Source: Fischerella sp. PCC 9605 (GTDB lineage: Bacteria; Cyanobacteriota; Cyanobacteriia; Cyanobacteriales; Nostocaceae). From it: a stretch of DNA of 64,000 nucleotides. Under the pieces are notes generated by a model, which was given only the letters and a program-made list of their open reading frames with translations, did not search any database and was not told the origin of the DNA. The stretch lies in contig NZ_KI912152.1 in assembly GCF_000517105.1 (NCBI RefSeq), forward strand, positions 62,001 through 126,000, in the 5' to 3' direction. This document shows, one piece after another, positions 6,348 to 14,783 of this stretch (positions within the stretch are counted from its first letter, which is position 1; every line of letters begins with the position of its first letter). Position numbers and translations under genes: made by a program.

Positions 6348-8729
6348 TCACTTTTCATTCAATTGCCTCCGAATTGCCCGATCAAACCGTTCCTTAACTC
6401 GCTCATACGCTGCTTGCGACTTCACGGGTCTGGAATTTAAAACTTGCTCATAATTGCTATAGTTGTGACGCAAATAAGCAATCACACCACCAGTTTTAAT
6501 AGCTTCACCATAATGCTGTGCGGCTAGTTCCTCTGGGTATTTGGGGAATTCATCTAAAACAATATCCACAACCAACGCCCAAGCTAAATCTTCCTCCTCA
6601 GCTTGTGCGATCGCTGCCATAAAAGCATCATCTTCAGCAATTTCTGATTCAAATACTTGTTTAGAATGGTGGGCAATCATGTCCCGCTTGATAACTTCAC
6701 CTTGCCCCAGGTAGGCATCCAGCATTAAAGCTGCTTGATCAAAAGCGACACTGTAATAGTAGTAGCGGTCGTGTAGATTTTCTTTGAGTCCGTATAAGGG
6801 AAAATGCAGAGGTAGCCGCAGCCGCCGTCGTAGCGTGTCTGGATCTTCATTGGCGATAAAGACAACTATGCCAATCCGAGACAGCTGGCGGTTGAGTTTA
6901 CTTAACTCATAGTTGTACGTATTGATTTGCAACCCCCACCTGACAGTAATTTTCCCGGCACTGCGTTCAATGCGATCGCCATCTAAAATAAATGACCAAG
7001 GTTCATATTTTTCGTTGATTTCCCACACTTCAAAGTACAGACTGCAATAGTCCACAAATGAAGGCAGTTTAATTTTCTGCCTTCCGGACTTTTCAATAAA
7101 TTCTTCCTTGGTCAGCGGTCGCCATCTGAAACTACCCAAGAGACTAGGGAGGTTATAAGTTTTAATGGTCGGGGTTTCTTTACCTCCTGTAAAATCTAAC
7201 ACCGCCGTTTGTAAGCTGCTTGTCCCGCGAAAGGAACGGGCTTCAGCCACAATTAAATTACTGAGTCTGAATTGGGCTGCTTCTTCACTCCATTGTCTGC
7301 ACTGGTCATACACTGCCCTTAAGTTTGCCCCGTAGAGTTGTTCACATTTGCTCTTGTATTCGTTAAAAGCTTCTAGATATCGCCCATTCAAATCTGGGTG
7401 ACGTAATTGTTGCCCAATTACGAGTGCCTGCACTGGACTCCAGCGTTTGTAGTATTGCCCAAAGGTGTTGACCTCGGTGTGTTGTTCTCGTACTATGCGG
7501 TTGAGAGTGAGGCGGTCACAATTTACGTGTTCCACCCAGAAATCTCCGGCTAAAGCTTCACCCATCCTGGCAATGAAGTACTTAGGTACTAGAGCGTATC
7601 CCCGGTAAACTGAAAAACCGGGATGACGCCCTAGTCGTCCAAACCTTTGAACAAAGGTATTTGCGTCGTGACCTTCAAAGATTAAGAAATTAATCCTAAA
7701 ATCAACTCCAACGTCAATTGTGGATGTACCAACGACAATATCTGCCGCGATCGCATCCTCTACTTGGTCTTTATCTGTAAAGCCTGTGTTTTCGCTTACA
7801 GTTAAGCCTAGTTCGCGCATCTGGGTACTCAGATATCTGCGTACTCGCTTCACGGCTGGGATAGAGTTGAGGATGATAGCGCCGCAAGAACCAGGATACT
7901 GAGTAAAAAAGTTCACAATCGAATTTATATTTTCATAAATCCACTGCTCCCCCCGCACCACGCCACTACCATTACTGTCACCTTGGGCAAGATAAAGTTG
8001 AATCGGCTGCGAAATTTGACGGTAGCCAGTTTGAGCCTCAGAGGAATAACCCACGGTGGTGGCTGGATTGATTAGTCGGTAGTTGAGTCCAGCGAGTTCT
8101 AGGCACTTAATTAAATGTCTGTTGGGGGTGGCGGAGAGGAAGATATATTTGTGCTTAATACCAACAGAGCGCATTAACAGGATGGTATTCAGTACCCCTG
8201 AAACCTGAGATGGTTGGTACAGGTGGAATTCATCAAAGATAATTGCTTGGAATCTTTGGTCGATTTGCTGCCACAAGTCTAGCCTGTCTTTACCACCGTC
8301 CTTGAGAAACTCCTTAATGTAGTTTCCCTGGTGCAAGTAGTAAAACAGGTCAGGATTGGTGAGGAGAATATCAGCATCACTCAAGTTCAAAAGTGTTTGC
8401 GCTTTACTATCCTTCGCTGCCCTGGCCCATATCTCCAAGTCCCATCCTGTCACTCTTTGAATGCGGAGTTTTTGGTTGGGGTAGCTTTGTAGCTGTCTGT
8501 GCTGATCCCGCACCAATTCATTAGTTGGGTAAAGAGCAATCACACCACCATTGGGGTATGCCCCAAATGCAGCATAACTTTTACCATCGCCCGTGACAGC
8601 AATATTGATAACAGCATCAACACTTGGGTCAGCGATCGCATCCCAGGTCGCTTGTTGGTGATAAGAATCCCCCGCCGTCGCCTCGCTGTCGGCTAGGCGG
8701 GAGTATAAAGGAAGAACGTGAATTAGCAT
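6348..8729 (-). CDS. cas3: type I-D CRISPR-associated helicase Cas3'
   Basis: A superfamily 2 helicase of about 794 residues with all core motifs: V-T-G-D-G-K-S (motif I, ~45-51), D-E-F-H-L-Y (motif II, 166-171), L-S-A-T-P (III, ~198-202), G-T-S-T-I-D-V-G-V-D-F (V, ~334-344) and Q-R-F-G-R-L-G-R (VI, 361-368). The D-E-F-H-L-Y box, the M-L-I-H-V-L-P-L-Y-S-R-L-A start and the absence of an HD nuclease domain fit the cyanobacterial I-D Cas3' family, in which the HD nuclease sits on Cas10d. Cas3' unwinds target DNA after Cascade binding. The start at 8729 is chosen because family members begin with a similar M-x-I-x-L-x-P-L-Y-S. No cas10d, csc1, csc2, cas6 or cas2 was seen, so the system is incomplete here. 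Confidence 0.75.
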   Translation of the reverse strand: MLIHVLPLYSRLADSEATAGDSYHQQATWDAIADPSVDAVINIAVTGDGKSYAAFGAYPNGGVIALYPTNELVRDQHRQLQSYPNQKLRIQRVTGWDLEIWARAAKDSKAQTLLNLSDADILLTNPDLFYYLHQGNYIKEFLKDGGKDRLDLWQQIDQRFQAIIFDEFHLYQPSQVSGVLNTILLMRSVGIKHKYIFLSATPNRHLIKCLELAGLNYRLINPATTVGYSSEAQTGYRQISQPIQLYLAQGDSNGSGVVRGEQWIYENINSIVNFFTQYPGSCGAIILNSIPAVKRVRRYLSTQMRELGLTVSENTGFTDKDQVEDAIAADIVVGTSTIDVGVDFRINFLIFEGHDANTFVQRFGRLGRHPGFSVYRGYALVPKYFIARMGEALAGDFWVEHVNCDRLTLNRIVREQHTEVNTFGQYYKRWSPVQALVIGQQLRHPDLNGRYLEAFNEYKSKCEQLYGANLRAVYDQCRQWSEEAAQFRLSNLIVAEARSFRGTSSLQTAVLDFTGGKETPTIKTYNLPSLLGSFRWRPLTKEEFIEKSGRQKIKLPSFVDYCSLYFEVWEINEKYEPWSFILDGDRIERSAGKITVRWGLQINTYNYELSKLNRQLSRIGIVVFIANEDPDTLRRRLRLPLHFPLYGLKENLHDRYYYYSVAFDQAALMLDAYLGQGEVIKRDMIAHHSKQVFESEIAEDDAFMAAIAQAEEEDLAWALVVDIVLDEFPKYPEELAAQHYGEAIKTGGVIAYLRHNYSNYEQVLNSRPVKSQAAYERVKERFDRAIRRQLNEK

Positions 8730-8841
8730 GATCAAGCCACTACCGTACATAATGCTCCCGCTAACTGCTTGCACGGTATAACGGTGAGTAAATTTTTGAA
8801 TTTAGTTCCTTAATCGAAGGTAAAGTTAAGGATACAGTAGT

Positions 8842-9234
8842 TCAGATGTCAGCCAATGAGGTTTTTTGTTCAGGCGTGAGACTTTGCCAATACTTTTCAG
8901 CTTCACTGTTTTCAGTTAGCTGCTGCAAGTTAATTTTGGCTTTCATCAACTGTGAATCGACATCGACATAGCATGAGCCAACTTTAAAAGTGTCGGAGGT
9001 GACAATAAAACCCCAGGATTCAAGCATTTTGGTAAGCTCTGCTTTAGTCTTTTCTCTATCCTCTTCGCTATTAGAGCAACCCATACCAAACTCATACTCA
9101 GTGGCGGCAGGACGTAAACCCGCATAGAGACGCAATTTATAGACGAAATACTCGAATTTCTCACGATGTTCATCCCTGATTTTGAGTTTTTGACTATTGT
9201 TGACTTTGTGAGAAATTAGCCCAAAATTACTCAT
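8842..9234 (-). CDS. hypothetical protein, 130 residues
   Basis: A soluble, charged, mostly helical protein (F-E-Y-F-V-Y-K-L-R-L-Y near residue 28, then a G-M-G-C-S-N-S-E-E-D-R-E-K-T-K helix region, and a Q-S-L-T-P-E-Q-K-T-S-L tail). I do not recognise it. It precedes cas3 on the same strand by about 110 bases and could share its transcript, but it does not resemble a Cas subunit. A short frame at 8946-9173 on the same strand is its shadow. Confidence 0.5.
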   Translation of the reverse strand: MSNFGLISHKVNNSQKLKIRDEHREKFEYFVYKLRLYAGLRPAATEYEFGMGCSNSEEDREKTKAELTKMLESWGFIVTSDTFKVGSCYVDVDSQLMKAKINLQQLTENSEAEKYWQSLTPEQKTSLADI

Positions 9235-9239
9235 GCAGT

Positions 9240-9545
9240 TTATGTGTCGTCAACCAACTCAGAAAAGAAGATTTTTCTTTTCGAAAGCATAGATTGACCG
9301 AAGAATTTAGTTAACCAAGTTTCAACATCCGAAAACCTGACTGTTTCAAGGGCATTTTTAATAACAGTTGTTGTTAGGTTCATAGTAGATAAAGAAATAG
9401 TCAGCAACATCTGACCCATCTGTTTGAGCGGGTAGCGTGCGGAGAATTGCTTATATTTACCAAAAAGTGATTCAATCACATTAGAAGTGGCTAAAAACGT
9501 TTTTTCGACACTAATTTGATAACTTTGATTGACTATCCTGCCATT
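9240..9545 (-). pseudogene. C-terminal transposase remnant
   Basis: Reading the minus strand from about 9545 gives a continuous frame containing F-L-A-T-S-N-V-I-E-S-L-F-G-K-Y-K and, further on, L-L-T-I-S-L-S-T-M-N-L-T and F-F-G-Q-S-M-L-S-K-R-K. The I-E-S-L-F-G-K-Y-K helix has the form of the conserved E-containing end of a DDE transposase, in which the last catalytic Glu would be in V-I-E-S-L-F. Only about 100 residues remain and no terminal inverted repeats are visible. It is immediately downstream of the exporter operon. Confidence 0.5.
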
Positions 9546-9558
9546 TATGGCAATCTTG

Positions 9559-10713
9559 CTAACTTAATTGCCGTCGGAACTGGCGAATACTCAAGGTCAT
9601 CAGGACTGTAGCGAAAATCAGCAGCACCAGCACTTGGGGCCATAGCGTCTCGAAACCTATTCCCTTAAGCAATACCCCGCGACAAACTTCTACAAAGTAG
9701 CGCATAGGATTTAGGTAGCTTAGCCATTGCATGAAACTAGGCATACTAGAAATTGGGCTGAGGGCTCCCGATAGCAGAACTAAAGGTGGGTTAGTAAAAA
9801 AAGCAGTTAACTGTGCTTGCTGCTCACTTTTGGCATAGCAGGCTAGTAATATGCCAATACTTATACCTACCCAGAAGTAGAGTACTCCAATGGAAAGGAA
9901 CACCAGTAAACTACCTCTGATCGGCAGACCAAATACTAGCCTACCCACAAGCAGAGCAATTAAGGAATCGAAGGTCAATAGAATTATGAGTGGGCAGACT
10001 TTAGCAAGGATCACCTCTGTATTAGAGGCAGGAGTCATCATCAGCTGCTCAATAGTACCTGCGGTTTTTTCCCGCACTACTAAAGATGAGGCGACCTGGG
10101 AACCAATGACCGTAAGTACCACCCCAAACATCCCTGGCACAATGAACCAAGAACTTTCTAGTCCTGGATTGTAGAATACAGAAATTTGAATCTGAACTTG
10201 ATTTTGCTGTAAAGCGATGCTGTCTGGAGCGAGGCGGTTACTAAGTTGACGCAAGTTGTAGTCACTAATTAGTTGGTTGATGTAATTAGAGGCAATATTG
10301 GCTGTGTTGGCATCCACTGCATCGTAGAGTATCTGTATTTGGACAGTGCGCTTCCGAGCAATGTCATCAGTAAATTCTGGAGGAATGGTAATGCCAACTG
10401 TAAGTCTACCGTTTGCCAAATCGTCAATCATCGCTTGTTCGGAAGTGTAGTACTGACTAACTACAAAAACATCAGTGTGGTCAAACACTTCAATGAATTC
10501 GCGCGAGGCACTACTATGACTATAATCAGTGATGCCAACTTTCAGGTTCTCAAACTCCGGATTAAGAGCTAAGCCGTACAAAACTATTAGGACAGTAGGT
10601 GGTACTAGAATAATTCTCAACAGCTCGCGGTTACGAAGAAGCTGCGCGACTTCTTTGCCAAATAAAGCCCAAAAGCGGTTGCCCAGAATATTGTTTAGTA
10701 AGTGTGCCAGCAT
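9559..10713 (-). CDS. ybhR: ABC-2 type exporter permease, YbhR-like
   Basis: A 384-residue ABC-2 membrane protein. One helix lies near the N-terminus (about residues 34-52), then a large external domain (about 55-180, with G-I-T-D-Y-S-H-S-S and I-P-P-E-F signatures), then five C-terminal helices (about 190-375), including the N-P-M-R-Y-F-V-E-V-x-R-G motif before the last helix. This matches YbhR/YhhJ permeases, which pair with a second permease and a tandem-ATPase to export drugs or lipids. It is last in an operon that runs MFP, ATPase, (ferredoxin), permease, permease. Length is normal and no damage is visible. The true substrate cannot be told from sequence. Confidence 0.85.
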   Translation of the reverse strand: MLAHLLNNILGNRFWALFGKEVAQLLRNRELLRIILVPPTVLIVLYGLALNPEFENLKVGITDYSHSSASREFIEVFDHTDVFVVSQYYTSEQAMIDDLANGRLTVGITIPPEFTDDIARKRTVQIQILYDAVDANTANIASNYINQLISDYNLRQLSNRLAPDSIALQQNQVQIQISVFYNPGLESSWFIVPGMFGVVLTVIGSQVASSLVVREKTAGTIEQLMMTPASNTEVILAKVCPLIILLTFDSLIALLVGRLVFGLPIRGSLLVFLSIGVLYFWVGISIGILLACYAKSEQQAQLTAFFTNPPLVLLSGALSPISSMPSFMQWLSYLNPMRYFVEVCRGVLLKGIGFETLWPQVLVLLIFATVLMTLSIRQFRRQLS

Positions 10714-10839
10714 TTTTTTCGTTGAATTTGCCTAGAAAATTAGATGTAGAGTATGGGTTTTGGGTATGGGTAAGTCAAATTTCATTCCAGGTACAGACCA
10801 TCTATGTGAATTATGTGAATAATTCTTCCCCTGCTCAAA

Positions 10840-11961
10840 TCATGCTTCCAATTGCATACGCTGCAGTTTGCGCCAACCCAGAAAGAAAAAGAAACTTGCT
10901 AGCAATGCCAAAGCTAATATCGGAAACCATACTACAGACCAACCTACACCTCGGGCAAAGGCATCACGAGTAAGCAGAATGTAGAACCGAGCGGGGATCA
11001 AGTTTGAAACGAAACGTGGTGGGGTAGGGATATTAGCTACAGGATAGATAAAACCGGACATCAGTAGTGACAACAGGAAGGCAGTGAAAGTGACAATCTG
11101 GATAACTGCACTCTGCGACTTCACATTGCTGCCGATAAATATGCCCCAGAATACACCACAAGCGATATAGAAGACTGTACCAAGCATTAGGGGTGTAGGG
11201 TTGCCAGCAAACCGAAGACCAAAAAAAGCCCAGGCTTCCAGGTTCACCAAGAATACCTCTGCCATGCCTACTAACCAATAAGCTGCTGCTTTACCGAGTA
11301 GATATTCGCTACCAGAGAGGCTGGAGGCATAAACCTGCACAATGGTACCCTGTTCCTGCTCTTTAGCTGTGGCTAGACCTGCTAGTAATGGGGGAAACAG
11401 TGTCAGAGCGATCGCCATTGCGCCTGGAGCTATATACTTCAAAGTTTCTAATCCAGGATTATACCAAAAGCGAGACTGAGCGCTTACAGCAATTGGAGAA
11501 CCAGTTGAGCGCAGATTCTCCACAAAGGCATTTGTAGTTGCCTCGGCATAACCCCGTACCAAATTAGCAGTGTTAGCATCAGTACCATCTACTAAAATTT
11601 GCACAGAAGCTTCCCGTCCTCGCCGTTGCAGATCACGGGAAAACTCTGGGGGGATAATTAACCCTGCTGAAATCTTGCTTTGATCCAGTAGTCGAGGCAC
11701 ATTCACTGCTGGTTCTTCAGCAATAATTTTGAACTGGGTAGTCCGCTCAAATGTGGCGATGTATTCACGGCTAGTAGGAGTACGGTCAAGGTCTTGGATA
11801 GCAAAGTTAATGCTATCCACTTCTAGTGATACGGCAAAGCCAAATAGCAATAGCAGTACCATCGGCATACCCAAAGCCAGTGTTAAAGTCAGGCGATCGC
11901 GTCCAAGTTGTATGAGTTCTTTAAGGGCCTGGGCAATGATAAGTTTTGATCGAACCATCAT
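10840..11961 (-). CDS. ybhS: ABC-2 type exporter permease, YbhS-like
   Basis: A 373-residue partner of the downstream permease with the same plan: an N-terminal helix (about 24-45), an external domain with D-L-D-R-T-P-T-S-R-E-Y and I-P-P-E-F-S-R-D-L, and a C-terminal block of about six helices, including M-S-G-F-I-Y-P-V-A-N-I-P and I-P-A-R-F-Y-I-L-L-T-R-D-A-F-A-R-G. The order ATPase, YbhS, YbhR is that of E. coli ybhFSR. Unlike the bacterial prototype, the ATPase gene does not directly abut this one: a ferredoxin gene and an ATPase relic (11976-12220) lie between. Confidence 0.85.
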   Translation of the reverse strand: MMVRSKLIIAQALKELIQLGRDRLTLTLALGMPMVLLLLFGFAVSLEVDSINFAIQDLDRTPTSREYIATFERTTQFKIIAEEPAVNVPRLLDQSKISAGLIIPPEFSRDLQRRGREASVQILVDGTDANTANLVRGYAEATTNAFVENLRSTGSPIAVSAQSRFWYNPGLETLKYIAPGAMAIALTLFPPLLAGLATAKEQEQGTIVQVYASSLSGSEYLLGKAAAYWLVGMAEVFLVNLEAWAFFGLRFAGNPTPLMLGTVFYIACGVFWGIFIGSNVKSQSAVIQIVTFTAFLLSLLMSGFIYPVANIPTPPRFVSNLIPARFYILLTRDAFARGVGWSVVWFPILALALLASFFFFLGWRKLQRMQLEA

Positions 11962-11975
11962 AACAAGCCATCCTC

Positions 11976-12220
11976 CTAATCAACAGGCACGTGCAGGCTC
12001 CGCTGCCGCGCCTGATCTACTATGCTAATGAACACATTTTCTAAACAGTACTCAATTTCCTAGTCAAAAGACTTCAGATTGACTGAAGGAAAGGTTTGAC
12101 TGCTGGCAGATGTTGATTTTTGGTTCTCCTCTGCATACCATTTTGTACAATCCTGTCACTGAGATTCCGCAAGTGAAATCTTGGCTGTCGGAGGCAGGAG
12201 TTACAGTTCACAGCCACTTA
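11976..12220. pseudogene. scrambled relic of a second ABC ATPase C-terminus
   Basis: On the minus strand at 12060-11976 the frame reads E-I-E-Y-C-L-E-N-V-F-I-S-I-V-D-Q-A-R-Q-R and on to V-P-V-D-stop, nearly the same as the last 27 residues of the ATPase at 12804-14783. On the plus strand at about 12113-12217 the frame reads I-F-G-S-P-L-H-T-I-L, then V-T-E-I-P-Q-V-K-S-W-L and A-G-V-T-V-H-S, matching the ATPase segment just before that end (I-F-G-S-R-L-H-T-V-L, T-Q-I-P-Q-V-E-N-W-L). So two adjacent parts of one old gene survive in opposite orientations: a relic with an internal inversion. Confidence 0.65.
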
Positions 12221-12273
12221 ACCTACTCCGCCTGGAAAATTACTTACCTGTTGTCTGTAAGTTTTTGCTAATG

Positions 12274-12570
12274 CTAAGGTTTTGTTTTTACACCAACAGA
12301 TCCATTGACCAAGGTCTGACATGCCAAACGGTATGTTTCAGGTTTTTTCTTCAGCATGTAGTTTTCTACTTCCGTCCGGTGTGAAAGATTTTCCATCCCC
12401 TCGACAATTTCTACAATACAGGTGCCACACTGACCAAGACCCCCACAGTTCATTAGTTTTCCCCTTAGCTTATAGAGATCGATGTGATTTTCTAGGGCTT
12501 TTAGCCTCAAATTAGCTCCGGGAGCTGTCACTACTTCCTGATTTTCTTTCACAAATTTTATAGTACCCAT
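12274..12570 (-). CDS. 2Fe-2S ferredoxin
   Basis: A 98-residue ferredoxin fold with cluster ligands Cys42, Cys48, Cys51 and Cys84 ([13 protein letters not shown] and R-L-A-C-Q-T), the CX5CX2C...C spacing of adrenodoxin/Isc-like and some cyanobacterial ferredoxins rather than the CX4CX2C of photosynthetic PetF. It starts M-G-T-I-K-F-V. It transfers single electrons to a partner reductase or oxygenase, none of which is encoded nearby. It lies inside the exporter operon between ATPase and permease genes, beside the ATPase relic, which suggests it arrived with a duplication or rearrangement. A link to export is not established. Confidence 0.8.
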   Translation of the reverse strand: MGTIKFVKENQEVVTAPGANLRLKALENHIDLYKLRGKLMNCGGLGQCGTCIVEIVEGMENLSHRTEVENYMLKKKPETYRLACQTLVNGSVGVKTKP

Positions 12571-12803
12571 TTGCTATTCCTCGTTTGATCGATCACCTGT
12601 TGCTTAGCTGTGGTCACATCTGCTCACAGGTGTAGTCATAAAAGAGAAAGAGTGAGCCAAAAGTCTCATTTGAACGTAATGAATTAGCTTTTTCTCCCTT
12701 GTCCTCCTTATCTTCCTTGTCTTTACTTATCGCTTTTCGGGCATTTTTGTAAAAACCTACACTTGTCAACCCTCTCTCCCACTCCCTACCCCCTACTCCC
12801 TTT

Positions 12804-14783
12804 CTAATCAACTGGTACATCTAAACCGCGTTGTCGCGCTTGCTCTACAACGTTGATAAATACATCCTCCAGAGAAAATTCAATCTCTCGATAACTTTGC
12901 ACTTTTATTCCCGCTTTTTTCAACCAATTTTCTACTTGGGGTATTTGAGTAAGCGGTTCGTCTAAAACAGTGTGCAGGCGTGAACCAAAAATTGATACCC
13001 GTCGGCGTTCTAACTTCTCTTTGAGCAAATTCGAAGCTTTTTGCAAGAGGTCACATTCCCATTCCACTAACTGCCCTGGCTGTTCTTCCTTGACTTGGCG
13101 CGGGGTTCCCTGAGCTACCAATTCTCCTGCTACCATGAACCCCAAGCGGTGGCACTGTTCGGCTTCTTCTAAGTAATGAGTAGTTACCAATATTGCCATA
13201 CCTTCACGAGCAAACTCGTTAATCCAGCGCCAAAATTGTCTTCTTGCCAAGGGGTCTACACCAGATGTCGGCTCGTCAAGAAACACTACTTTGGGTTCGT
13301 GCATCACTGCTGCACCAAAAGCTACCCGTTGCTTCCAACCCCCCGGTAAGTCTCCAGTCAGTCTATCTTCTTGACCTACTAAGCCACTCATTTGCAGTAC
13401 CCAATTTTTCTTAGCGCGGCGATCGCGATAGGGTATGCCATAAACACCGCAGTAAAATTCTAGGTTTTGTCCTATCGTCAGGTCATCGTAGAGAGTAAAT
13501 TTTTGCGACATATAACCGATTTTTTGTCGAACTTTGGTGCTACGCAATTGACCTGTTTCTCCTGCTAGCATTACTTGTCCGGAACTAGCTGTTAACAATC
13601 CACACAGCATTTTAATGGTGGTTGTTTTTCCAGCACCGTTCGCCCCTAACAAACCAAAAACTTCACCGTATTTAATGTCTAAATTGATACTTTTAACTGC
13701 GTGAAAATTGCCAAAAACTTTAGTTAAATTTTCAGCACCAATTGCTGTTCCTGAAGTTTGTTCTGGGCGGTAAATTCGTGGGTAATTAGTTGCCGAATTT
13801 TCGCATTTAAGCTCTCGCAATCGGGCAACAAAAGTATTCTCTAAAGTTGGGATATCGGTGGCAAATTTTTCTAGTTGAATTTGTTGCTGTTCTAAAATGC
13901 GGCGAATTCTATTACTACTTTCTTTGGGTTGATCTGTGAGTACATCTAAGCGATCGCCAAAGCGCTGCACATCTTCCACTAAATCCTGTACATCGGGGTT
14001 ATTCTTCAAAATTTCCTCGGCTTTGTCTAGCTGGGTAACAGGTAGGTAAACTTCTAACCGTTGCACACCCAAACTCGCCTTCACCTTGGCGGGTGTGTCA
14101 CACTGTTGGATTTTCCCCTCATACATCAAAGCTATGCGGGAACAGCGTTCGGCTTCATCCAAGTAGGGAGTGGCGACTACTGTTGTCATCCCTTCTGTTA
14201 CGGCAAGTTCAGCTAAAATATCCCAAAATTCGCGGCGTGATACTGGATCTACTCCTGTAGTCGGTTCATCCAACAGCAAAATTTGCGGTTGATGAATAAA
14301 CGCACAGCACAAGGCTAGTTTCTGCTTCATTCCCCCGGAAAGTTTCCCGGCTAGACGTTCTTTGAATTGTGCCAAGCCGAGCATTTGTAGGCAATGTTCG
14401 CTACGGGTTTTAAATGCTGCTTCACTTACTTCGCCCAAACCTGCAGCATAGCGTAGATTTTCCCAAATGCTCATGTCCTCATAGAGGCTGAAGCGTTGGG
14501 TAAGGTAGCCCATTTTCAGGCGCACATTTCTGGGGTTGGAGTTGAGTACTTCTACGATACCGCTTGTTTGTGGCATCACTCCTGAGAGAATTTGAAATGT
14601 GGTGGTTTTTCCCGCTCCGTCAGGACCGATTAAACCAAAAATCTCACCAGGATAAATATCCAAGTTGATACCTGCTACTGCTTCATAGATTTGCTTGCCG
14701 TAGCGGTGTCGGAGATCGCGGATTGAGATGATTGGGGCATGAGTATGCTTTTGGGATGCGAACGCCAAAGCAGTTGCTGTCAT
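12804..14783 (-). CDS. ybhF: tandem ABC ATPase of an ABC-2 exporter, YbhF-like
   Basis: A 659-residue protein with two nucleotide-binding domains. The first (about 15-310) has Walker A G-P-D-G-A-G-K-T-T, signature L-S-G-G-M-K-Q-K and L-L-L-D-E-P-T-T-G-V-D. The second (about 345-640) has G-A-N-G-A-G-K-T-T, a degenerate signature L-P-G-G-W-K-Q-R and V-F-L-D-E-P-T-S-G-V-D. The double-length arrangement is that of YbhF, which powers the YbhS/YbhR permease pair. Its start overlaps the stop of the membrane fusion protein gene by four bases (ATGA), so the two are translationally coupled. The altered signature in the second half suggests asymmetric ATP hydrolysis, common among heteromeric ABC proteins. 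Confidence 0.9.
   Translation of the reverse strand: MTATALAFASQKHTHAPIISIRDLRHRYGKQIYEAVAGINLDIYPGEIFGLIGPDGAGKTTTFQILSGVMPQTSGIVEVLNSNPRNVRLKMGYLTQRFSLYEDMSIWENLRYAAGLGEVSEAAFKTRSEHCLQMLGLAQFKERLAGKLSGGMKQKLALCCAFIHQPQILLLDEPTTGVDPVSRREFWDILAELAVTEGMTTVVATPYLDEAERCSRIALMYEGKIQQCDTPAKVKASLGVQRLEVYLPVTQLDKAEEILKNNPDVQDLVEDVQRFGDRLDVLTDQPKESSNRIRRILEQQQIQLEKFATDIPTLENTFVARLRELKCENSATNYPRIYRPEQTSGTAIGAENLTKVFGNFHAVKSINLDIKYGEVFGLLGANGAGKTTTIKMLCGLLTASSGQVMLAGETGQLRSTKVRQKIGYMSQKFTLYDDLTIGQNLEFYCGVYGIPYRDRRAKKNWVLQMSGLVGQEDRLTGDLPGGWKQRVAFGAAVMHEPKVVFLDEPTSGVDPLARRQFWRWINEFAREGMAILVTTHYLEEAEQCHRLGFMVAGELVAQGTPRQVKEEQPGQLVEWECDLLQKASNLLKEKLERRRVSIFGSRLHTVLDEPLTQIPQVENWLKKAGIKVQSYREIEFSLEDVFINVVEQARQRGLDVPVD

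Noticed and set aside
12614-12820. 68-codon frame after the ATPase gene
   Set aside because: Low-complexity Lys/Glu/Asp composition and pyrimidine-run DNA, with no domain and no binding site.
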